Shown here one piece after another: positions 1 through 5,314 of a stretch of DNA of 22,961 nucleotides. Each line of letters opens with the position of its first letter. Position 1 is the first letter of the stretch. The DNA comes from Bog-756 sp043784065. Lineage in GTDB: Bacteria; Actinomycetota; Acidimicrobiia; Acidimicrobiales; RAAP-2. The translations under genes and the position numbers were made by a program. The stretch spans positions 1 to 22,961 of the forward strand of contig JAYVYR010000264.1 in NCBI GenBank assembly GCA_043784065.1, in the 5' to 3' direction. Under the pieces are notes generated by a model, which did not search any database, was not told the origin of the DNA, and worked only from the letters and a program-made list of their open reading frames with translations.

Positions 1-1548
1 TCCCGAGTCCTCCATCACTGGAACATCGCCCGAGTTCTGCATGTTGCCGCACTCGATCAACACCTTGGGGACAGTCGACAGGTCGAGGCCGCCGAGGTCG
101 GCGCGGGGAACGATGCCGTTCGCGCCGGCGTAGTCCGAGACATGCAGCCCGGTGGCGGCCAGGAAGGAGTCCCGCACGTCATTGCCGAGTGCCCCCGACG
201 CCGCCACGATGGCGCGGTTGTCGCTGATGGAACTGACCACGGGCACAGGTACATCGACGGCGAATCCGCTGCCGCCCGGCGGCCCCCCGTCGCCGTGGAT
301 GGAGATGGCGGCATCCGACCGGGCCGCGTTTCCTATGGCTGCCCGGGTGTCGACGCAGGGCCCGACTCCCGTGTCGTTGGTGCGGGTGAGGACGACGGTG
401 GCCCCACCTGCCCTGAGGGCAGCGGCCAGTCGGATGGCCACGTCGAAGGTGAAGGCGTGCTCGGGGTATCCGTTGACATCGGACGTGCCTGAAGTGTCAC
501 ACGACTCGATGAAGCCGCCACCGTCGATCGGCCGGTTGATGAACGCAGGGTCGGATCCGTTCCCCCCGTCATGGCCCGGGTCGATGGTGACCACCTCGCC
601 CACCAGCGGGGGCACGCTGACCGACCCGAGGAACGGTGCGCCGCCGAAGGCGTAGACCGACCCGTCAGCCGATACGACCCGGTAGCCACCTGCCGACCCA
701 TCGATCGAGACGGCGGCCCGACGGAGCAGACCCGCTGCTGATCCGGCGAACGGGGCTCCGAAGCAGAACACCCCGCCGTCTGACGCCACCAGCCGATAGC
801 CCCCCGACGGGCTATCCGGGGCGATGCCGACCACCGGCGACGAGAGGGTGAGGTTGCCGGTTGACCCTTGGAACCGGGCATCGCCGTAGGCGAAGATCCC
901 TCCGTCGGAGGCGACCAGCCAGTAGCCCTGACCGTCCGGTGTCGTGGCCATGCCCACGATGGGGCGGTTGAGCGGCCGACCCCCCATGGAGCCGAGGAAC
1001 GGTGCATCGCCGTAGGCGAATATTCCTCCATCGGCCGCCACCAGCCAGTAGCCGGTGCCATCCGGCATGGCAGCCATTCCCACCACCGGCTGATTGAGGG
1101 GCAAGCCGCCCATCGACCCGAGGAAGCTGGCGTCGCCATAGGCGAATATGCCCCCGTCGGCCGCCACCTGTCGGTAGCCGAGGCCGTCGATGGTGGGTGC
1201 CATCCCCACCATCGCGGACCGCAGTACGAGGCCACCGGCCGAGCCTTCGAACGGGGCACCGAAGGAGAACACGCCTCCGTCGGTGGCCGTCAGCCAGTAG
1301 CCGCCGGTTGCCGGGTCGGCGCCGGAGGCCACGATCAGGTGGGTACTTGTTGGGGAAGTCACGGCGCTGGCACCAACAGCCCGGACAGCGCCCTCAGCAG
1401 CCTCAGCACGGACCGATCCTGCCGAGGCGCCAGGAACGACGACGGCCACCGCTGCGGCCAGGGCAATGATCGCGCCAGTCAGGCCTCTGGCCACGCCAAA
1501 CCTCTTGATCGATCCATCCGTTCGGCCCGACGGGCTGGCTGCGGTCAT
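1..1548 (-). CDS. Secreted N-acetylmuramoyl-L-alanine amidase with six surface repeats (3' end beyond window)
   Basis: Cell-wall hydrolase predicted to cleave the amide bond between MurNAc and the stem peptide outside the cell. The frame is open from ATG 1548 to the window edge (516 residues visible, C-terminus cut off). Residues about 15-42 form a signal peptide with a likely cleavage after ASA. Residues about 82-315 hold six repeats of about 40 residues of the form GYWLVAADGGIFAYGDAPF. An Amidase_3 domain starts near residue 317. Its expected zinc ligands are visible: H326 in DPGHDG, E363 in YPEHAF and H418 in ISIHGD. E499 in VLIECGN matches the catalytic Glu. An AGGA Shine-Dalgarno lies at 1556-1559, 7 bases before the ATG. 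The gene is divergent from the phosphomannomutase with only 43 bases between start codons. The repeats probably bind wall or surface partners, but that is inference. Confidence 0.85.
   Translation of the reverse strand, partial: MTAASPSGRTDGSIKRFGVARGLTGAIIALAAAVAVVVPGASAGSVRAEAAEGAVRAVGASAVTSPTSTHLIVASGADPATGGYWLTATDGGVFSFGAPFEGSAGGLVLRSAMVGMAPTIDGLGYRQVAADGGIFAYGDASFLGSMGGLPLNQPVVGMAAMPDGTGYWLVAADGGIFAYGDAPFLGSMGGRPLNRPIVGMATTPDGQGYWLVASDGGIFAYGDARFQGSTGNLTLSSPVVGIAPDSPSGGYRLVASDGGVFCFGAPFAGSAAGLLRRAAVSIDGSAGGYRVVSADGSVYAFGGAPFLGSVSVPPLVGEVVTIDPGHDGGNGSDPAFINRPIDGGGFIESCDTSGTSDVNGYPEHAFTFDVAIRLAAALRAGGATVVLTRTNDTGVGPCVDTRAAIGNAARSDAAISIHGDGGPPGGSGFAVDVPVPVVSSISDNRAIVAASGALGNDVRDSFLAATGLHVSDYAGANGIVPRADLGGLDLSTVPKVLIECGNMQNSGDVPVMEDSG
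604..1305 (-). repeat. Six protein-coding repeats, about 120-126 bp each, in the amidase
   Basis: Six consecutive units translate to G-Y-[WR]-x-V-x-[AS]-D-G-G-[IV]-F-x-[YF]-G-x-P-F-x-G-S followed by a variable linker ending near P-V-V-G-M-A. The middle three units are the most alike; the first, fifth and sixth are more diverged (GAPFEG, GAPFAG, GGAPFL). The pattern resembles a beta-propeller or WG-like blade, but no structure is implied by the sequence alone. Confidence 0.8.
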
Positions 1549-1576
1549 CCTCAGATCCTGCCACGGGGGGCTGGCC

Positions 1577-1582
1577 TAGGAT
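1577..1582 (+). promoter_or_regulatory. TAGGAT -10 box of manB, near-leaderless
   Basis: TAGGAT ends 9 bases before ATG 1592, which would put the transcript start about 3 bases before the start codon. No Shine-Dalgarno is present and no convincing -35 is seen. Confidence 0.5.
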
Positions 1583-1591
1583 GGCCCGGCC

Positions 1592-2983
1592 ATGGCCTCC
1601 CTTTCCCACGTATTCAAGGCGTACGACATCCGGGGCGTCGTCCCCGATGACCTCAACGCCCTCCAATTCCGAGCCATCGGAGTGGCCGTAGCCCGGTTTA
1701 CCGGCGCGCCCACAATCCTGATGGCACGCGACATGCGCGAGTCGGGCGTCGAGCTGTCCGAGGCATTCGCCCTCGGGGCCCGGTCGGAGGGCGTCAACGT
1801 CGTCGACCTGGGTCTCGCCTCCACCGACCTCCTCTATTACGCAGCCGGCAATCTCGACGCCCCCGGGGCAATGTTCACGGCATCGCACAACCCGGCCCGC
1901 TACAACGGCCTGAAGCTGTGCCAGTCAGGAGCCCGGCCGATCGGCAGCACTACCGGCCTCCTCGAAATCCAAGACACAGCCGAGCAGACTCTGGACGCCT
2001 GGGCTGCCAGCGGCCCGCCGGAGCCTGATCCGGCCACCCTGGGCACGCTCGAGCACCGGTCGGTGATCGATGCCTACGCCGACCATGTGCGGTCATTTGT
2101 GGATACCTCGGTGCTGCGCCCGCTCAACGTGGTGGCCGACACAGCCAACGGCATGGGCGGCCTCGTTGCCCCCAAGGTATTCGAGGGGCTTCCCTTTGCA
2201 GTAGAGATCCTCTTTCCCGAGCTCGATGGCAACTTCCCGAACCATCCGGCCGACCCTATTCAGCCCGAAAACCTGGTCGATCTGCAGGCGCTGGTGCTGT
2301 CGTCTGGCGCCGACGTGGGTCTGGCCTTCGACGGCGATGCCGATCGGGTCTTCCTGGTCGATGAGCATGCGGAACCGGTGTCCGGATCGCTGACGACAGC
2401 CCTGGTGGCCGCGTCGATGCTCGACAAGTACCCGGGTTCCACCGTCCTCTACAACTGCATCTGCAGCCGAGTCGTGGCCGAAGTCATCGCCGAAAAGGGT
2501 GGAGTCGGCGTGCGGACCCAGGTCGGACATAGCTTCATCAAGCAGGTGATGGCCGAGACCGGAGCCGTCTTTGGTGGCGAGCACTCCGGTCACTACTACT
2601 TCCGCGACAACTACCGGGCTGACTCCGGCATCATCGCAGCCTTGCTCGTTCTCGAACTGCTGAGCGTGACAGGCAAGCCGCTGTCGGAGTTGCTGGCCCC
2701 CTTCAAGCGCTATGCCGCCTCCGGGGAGATCAACACCGTGGTCGATGACCCGGCCGGCGCCGTCGAGCTGATGGCCGCAGAGGTCGAAGCGGCCGGTGGC
2801 ACATTGGGTACCGCTGACCGGCTCGACGGACTGACCGTCGACCGCGGCGACTGGTGGTACAACCTGCGCCCGTCGAATACCGAGCCGCTGCTCCGCCTCA
2901 ACGTGGAGGCCCCGGACGAGGTCTCGTGCGCCGAGCGGGTCGCCGAGGTGCAGCAGGCCATCGCCCGCCTACTTGAAGCGTGA
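1592..2983 (+). CDS. manB: Phosphomannomutase/phosphoglucomutase
   Basis: Interconverts mannose-6-phosphate and mannose-1-phosphate (family members often also act on glucose phosphates), feeding GDP-mannose for glycan and glycolipid synthesis in the cytoplasm. At 463 residues it has the full four-domain alpha-D-phosphohexomutase length. Visible motifs in order: catalytic phosphoserine loop TASHNP with S98, metal-binding DGDADR at 247-252, sugar-recognition GGEHSGH at 328-334, and phosphate-binding RPSNTEP at 426-432. The start ATG 1592 gives the usual N-terminus FKAYDIRG. It heads a cluster with the Trm112-like and SIS-isomerase genes, the order also seen around mycobacterial Rv3257c. Mannose as main substrate is inferred from this context; phosphoglucomutase activity is the alternative. 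Confidence 0.93.
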   Translation: MASLSHVFKAYDIRGVVPDDLNALQFRAIGVAVARFTGAPTILMARDMRESGVELSEAFALGARSEGVNVVDLGLASTDLLYYAAGNLDAPGAMFTASHNPARYNGLKLCQSGARPIGSTTGLLEIQDTAEQTLDAWAASGPPEPDPATLGTLEHRSVIDAYADHVRSFVDTSVLRPLNVVADTANGMGGLVAPKVFEGLPFAVEILFPELDGNFPNHPADPIQPENLVDLQALVLSSGADVGLAFDGDADRVFLVDEHAEPVSGSLTTALVAASMLDKYPGSTVLYNCICSRVVAEVIAEKGGVGVRTQVGHSFIKQVMAETGAVFGGEHSGHYYFRDNYRADSGIIAALLVLELLSVTGKPLSELLAPFKRYAASGEINTVVDDPAGAVELMAAEVEAAGGTLGTADRLDGLTVDRGDWWYNLRPSNTEPLLRLNVEAPDEVSCAERVAEVQQAIARLLEA

Positions 2984-3056
2984 TCCTTTTCATTCCGACC
3001 GGCCCGGCCCCATTCCTGGTACCCACACATGCAATCCACCTAGAGAGGAATCATCC

Positions 3057-3302
3057 ATGACCCTCGACCCCCTCCTGATCGAGGTGCTGGCCTGTCCCGA
3101 GGACAAGGGCCCGCTCCTGTACTTCGACGACGAGCAACTCCTCTTCAATTCTCGCCTCCACCGCACCTATCCCGTGCGCGATGGCATTCCGGTGATGCTG
3201 ATCGACGAAGCGAGCTCGGTGGACGCCGCTGAGGACGCACGGCTGGTCGCCAAGGCCGCGGCCGGCGGTGCCGTTTCGACCAGCGCTGCCGCCGGAGCGT
3301 GA
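3057..3302 (+). CDS. Trm112-like (UPF0434) small protein
   Basis: An 81-residue protein with the Trm112/YcaR pattern: LLEVLACPEDKG-type start (here LLIEVLACPEDKGPL at 5-19), then L-x-x-x-YPVRDGIPVML. Only one Cys (C12) remains of the zinc pair seen in eukaryotic Trm112, as is usual in bacterial homologues. Its bacterial role is not established; eukaryotic relatives activate methyltransferases. The ATG at 3057 is chosen over an upstream in-frame start at 2973 because AGAGAGGA (3042-3049) sits 7 bases before it and homology begins there. The C-terminal 25 residues are Ala-rich. Its stop overlaps the next gene (GTGA), so translation of the two is probably coupled. Mycobacteria have a similar gene pair. 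Confidence 0.8.
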   Translation: MTLDPLLIEVLACPEDKGPLLYFDDEQLLFNSRLHRTYPVRDGIPVMLIDEASSVDAAEDARLVAKAAAGGAVSTSAAAGA

Positions 3303-4348
3303 CCGGACCGGTGTCGGCCGTGGACTCGCGCGGCATCCGGGACGCTGTCCTCGGTCTTCCCGACCAGGTCAGGGCAGCCGTCGAGGCCGCCGCTGCGGTC
3401 GACGGCCTTCCCGGTCATGACGACGTCGAGAACGTGGTCGTCCTCGGTATGGGCGACAGCGGGTTCGTCGGCGACGTGCTGACAGCCGTAGCCGCTCCCT
3501 TCATGCCGGTGCCGGTGACCGTGGTGAAGGGCTACGTGCCCCCGGACTACGTGGGGACCGGATCGCTGGTGCTGGCGGTGTCGTTCTCGGGCGACAGCGA
3601 GGAGACCATAGAGGCAGCCACCGCCGCCTATGAGGCGGGAGCTGCGTTGGTGGTCGTGGCGGGTGGCGGCGAGTTGGTCCGGCTGTCGGGTGAGTGGGAC
3701 GTGCCACTGGTGCCAGTGCCAGTCTCGATTCCTGAGGCGCGCACCGGCCTCGGGGCCATGGCCATCCCGCCGCTCGTGCTCCTCGAATCGATCGGGCTCT
3801 TCCCCGGGGCACAGCAATGGATCGATTTCGCCGTCGAGCAGCTGGAGCGAAGGCGCGACGAACTCGGCCTGGCCGGCAACGTGGCCGAGGCCACGGCACG
3901 ACGGATCGGCCGTACGATCCCGCTGGTCCACAGCAGTCAGGATCTGGGAGCGGCGGCAGCCATGCGCTGGAAGTGTCAGATCAACGAGAGTGCCAAGTCG
4001 CCGGCCTTCTGGAATGTCCATCCGGAGCTCTGCCACAACGAGGTGGCCGGCTGGGGGCAGAACGGCGACGCCACCCGTCAGATCGTCACGCTGGTCAATC
4101 TCCGCCACGATGCCGAACATCCCCAAGTCAGCCGCCGGTTTGATCTGGCGACTGAGGCGTTGCGCGAGGTCATGGCCGACGTCATCCAGGTGCGTGCGTC
4201 CGGCGAGGGCGATCTCGCTCAATTGCTCGACCTGGTCCTGGTCGGCGACATGGTGGCCCTGTACCTGGCAGCCCACGAGGGGATCGATCCCGGTCCCGTC
4301 CCGGTGGTTGATGAGATTAAACATGCGCTGGCCTCCGGCGACGCCTGA
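3299..4348 (+). CDS. SIS-domain phosphoglucose/phosphomannose isomerase
   Basis: Likely interconverts fructose-6-phosphate with mannose-6-phosphate and/or glucose-6-phosphate, supplying the mutase two genes upstream. 349 residues, matching the bifunctional PGI/PMI family. First SIS half: VVLGMGDSGFVGD at 47-59 and SFSGDSEETIEA near 100. C-terminal PGI/PMI half: INESAKSPAFW, PELCHNEVAGW (E243, H246) and AAHEGIDPGPVP with H326, the motifs around the catalytic Glu and His of the archaeal enzymes. The SIS loop reads GMGDSG where GMGGSG is usual, which may change activity. It starts with GTG overlapping the preceding TGA by four bases, and the next in-frame GTG is at 3311. It resembles mycobacterial Rv3256c; a degenerate or regulatory role is possible. 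Confidence 0.8.
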   Translation: MTGPVSAVDSRGIRDAVLGLPDQVRAAVEAAAAVDGLPGHDDVENVVVLGMGDSGFVGDVLTAVAAPFMPVPVTVVKGYVPPDYVGTGSLVLAVSFSGDSEETIEAATAAYEAGAALVVVAGGGELVRLSGEWDVPLVPVPVSIPEARTGLGAMAIPPLVLLESIGLFPGAQQWIDFAVEQLERRRDELGLAGNVAEATARRIGRTIPLVHSSQDLGAAAAMRWKCQINESAKSPAFWNVHPELCHNEVAGWGQNGDATRQIVTLVNLRHDAEHPQVSRRFDLATEALREVMADVIQVRASGEGDLAQLLDLVLVGDMVALYLAAHEGIDPGPVPVVDEIKHALASGDA

Positions 4349-4371
4349 GTACCGCTGAGCCGGAGGGATCC

Positions 4372-4407
4372 ATGTTGCGGTTGGATGACGTCCGCGTGAA
4401 CTCGTAG
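4372..4407 (+). CDS. Possible 11-residue peptide with strong Shine-Dalgarno
   Basis: ATG 4372 follows GGAGGG (4362-4367) by four bases and encodes MLRLDDVRVNS before TAG. It sits 23 bases after the isomerase stop. The peptide looks like the first residues of an ABC ATPase, but no such gene follows in any frame. It may be a chance ORF, a leader peptide or a relic. Confidence 0.2.
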   Translation: MLRLDDVRVNS

Positions 4408-4415
4408 CACAACGG

Positions 4416-4444
4416 TTACTTTTTGCGCCTTCCAGGCGTATGGT
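4416..4444 (+). promoter_or_regulatory. Promoter-like element TTACTT-17-TATGGT with inverted repeat in the spacer
   Basis: TATGGT (4439-4444) is a fair -10 box; TTACTT (4416-4421), 17 bases upstream, is a weak -35. The spacer holds GCGCCT-TCC-AGGCGT (4425-4439), an inverted repeat that could be an operator. Start of transcription would be about 4451-4452, exactly at a GTG codon. Confidence 0.35.
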
Positions 4445-4451
4445 GAATTCC

Positions 4452-4550
4452 GTGAGCAGCGTGCGGGTCTGTGGTTGCAAGTCGATGCCAGTCGCAGGCA
4501 AAACGACCCACGTAAGGCAACTCGTGGTTGCTGAGCATGGTGCGGCTTAG
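4452..4550 (+). CDS. Possible 32-residue leaderless small protein with a CGC motif
   Basis: GTG 4452 is seven bases after the TATGGT box, the spacing used by other leaderless starts in this window. It encodes a 32-residue basic peptide beginning MSSVRVCGCKSMPVAGK and ending at TAG 4550. About 63% of its third positions are G or C, lower than neighbouring genes, so coding is uncertain. The same bases also form nested hairpins. It might be a Cys-containing leader peptide, a small protein, or chance. Confidence 0.25.
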   Translation: MSSVRVCGCKSMPVAGKTTHVRQLVVAEHGAA

Positions 4551-4650
4551 GAGTAAGTCCTACCCGTGGCGTCCCCGGCTGTCGGGGGCGGGCGGAGAGG
4601 AGCAGACGCGTGCCCTCAGCGGTCCTGCTGGGTGCCCTACCGGAAACGGT
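4452..4650 (+). ncRNA. Candidate structured RNA or long hpf leader, family unknown
   Basis: By eye, successive inverted repeats can pair: GGGTC 4465-4469 with GACCC 4505-4509, enclosing TTGC 4475-4478 with GCAA 4498-4501; GGCAAC 4516-4521 with GTTGCT 4527-4532; GGCTTA with TAAGTC around a GGAG loop near 4544-4559; CGTCCCCG 4570-4577 with CGGGGGCG 4583-4590; CTCAGC 4615-4620 with GCTGGG 4627-4632; and ACCG-GAAA-CGGT 4639-4650 with a GNRA tetraloop. High GC makes chance hairpins common, so this is only a candidate. Confidence 0.25.
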
Positions 4651-4823
4651 CGACGCCGCCGGGGCCCGGCCGCAACGCTCCCTGTAGGCGAGTGTGGGGT
4701 CAAAGACCAGGTCAGCCGCACGCCGCTCACGGTCTCGCCTGACCCATCCCTTCACCGACCGACCAGGAGGACCGGCCAACACGTGCAGTAGTCGTCAATC
4801 AACGAAGCCGAGGAGGCGCAACA

Positions 4824-5186
4824 GTGGACGTAGTCATCACGCATGGCAGGAAGATCGTGTCCGACGAAGTTCGAGCCCTGACCGAGGAGAAAGTGCGTCA
4901 CATCGGTGAGCACTGTCCCGCACTCGATCGTGCCGAGGTCCACTTCTCGGAGGAGCACAATCCAAGGATCGCCGACCGTGAGTGTTGTGAGGTGGTCATG
5001 TCCGGTCACGGACACACCATCCGGGCCAAGGCCGCCGGCCATGCGCCGTTGATTGCCGTGGACCTCGTGGTCGAGAAGCTGGAGCACCAGGTCGAGCGGA
5101 CCAAGGGCCGCATCGTGGGTCGGTCTCAGCCCCGTCATCGGGCGGCAGCCTCCGGCACGCTCTTCCGGAAGGTGCGTACGGCCTGA
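4824..5186 (+). CDS. hpf: Ribosome hibernation promoting factor, short form
   Basis: Binds the 30S decoding region in slow growth and protects or inactivates ribosomes. 120 residues with the HPF/RaiA N-terminal fold: MDVVITHGRKIVSDEVR, EEKVRHIGEH, then EVVMSGHGHTIRAKAAG and IAVDLVVEKLEHQVERTKGR. Actinobacterial HPFs next to secA are usually long (over 200 residues) with a C-terminal dimerisation domain; this one stops at TGA 5184-5186 and the following 128 bases carry no remnant of that domain. The GTG start is supported by AGGAGG (4811-4816) seven bases upstream. It is followed by a strong hairpin and then secA. Stress control of transcription is likely for the family but not shown here. Confidence 0.85.
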   Translation: MDVVITHGRKIVSDEVRALTEEKVRHIGEHCPALDRAEVHFSEEHNPRIADRECCEVVMSGHGHTIRAKAAGHAPLIAVDLVVEKLEHQVERTKGRIVGRSQPRHRAAASGTLFRKVRTA

Positions 5187-5226
5187 CTGAACTGTCTGGC
5201 GTGCTGTCTGACTTCCCCACCGGTCG

Positions 5227-5251
5227 CCCGGGCCCCTCGATGGGACCCGGG
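5227..5251 (+). terminator. Hairpin between hpf and secA
   Basis: CCCGGG (5227-5232) pairs with CCCGGG (5246-5251) and CCC (5234-5236) pairs with GGG (5242-5244) around a TCGAT loop, with one C/A mismatch. It lies 40 bases after the hpf stop. There is no T-tract, as is common in GC-rich actinobacteria, so termination strength is unknown. Confidence 0.5.
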
Positions 5252-5299
5252 CCCGGTCGGGACCCATTGCTGCGGTGACTTCGACAGGGCCGCCGCCAG

Positions 5300-5305
5300 T
5301 AGGGT
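5300..5305 (+). promoter_or_regulatory. TAGGGT -10 box of secA, near-leaderless
   Basis: TAGGGT (about 5300-5305) ends nine bases before ATG 5315. GTGACT about 19 bases upstream could be a weak -35. No Shine-Dalgarno precedes the ATG. Confidence 0.45.
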
Positions 5306-5314
5306 GTGTGGCCC

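Larger units (their letters stand above)
4349..4823. other. 475-base intergenic region, hairpin-rich, no convincing protein gene
   Basis: It lies between the isomerase stop and the GTG of hpf. Open frames here lack family motifs and have irregular third-position composition. It contains a short SD-preceded ORF (4372-4407), a promoter-like element (4416-4444), a possible leaderless small ORF (4452-4550) and a run of short hairpins up to about 4650. From 4651 to 4800 I see nothing specific. ComF, often found before hpf in actinobacteria, is absent. I could not match the stretch to RNase P RNA, tmRNA, SRP RNA or a riboswitch class. Confidence 0.7.

Noticed and set aside
3167..4501. 444-residue minus-strand open frame opposite the isomerase gene
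   Set aside because: Shadow of a real gene with GTGA coupling and PGI/PMI motifs on the plus strand; no motif in the antisense product.
4544..4620. Resemblance of GGAGTAAGTCC and GAGGAGCAGACG to RNase P RNA segments
   Set aside because: The conserved 3' strand (ACAGAA..CCGGCTTA type) and overall length needed for RNase P RNA are not found downstream.
4528..4791. 87-residue plus-strand frame before hpf
   Set aside because: No motif, low-complexity composition, start codon inside a hairpin run and no Shine-Dalgarno; treated as non-coding.
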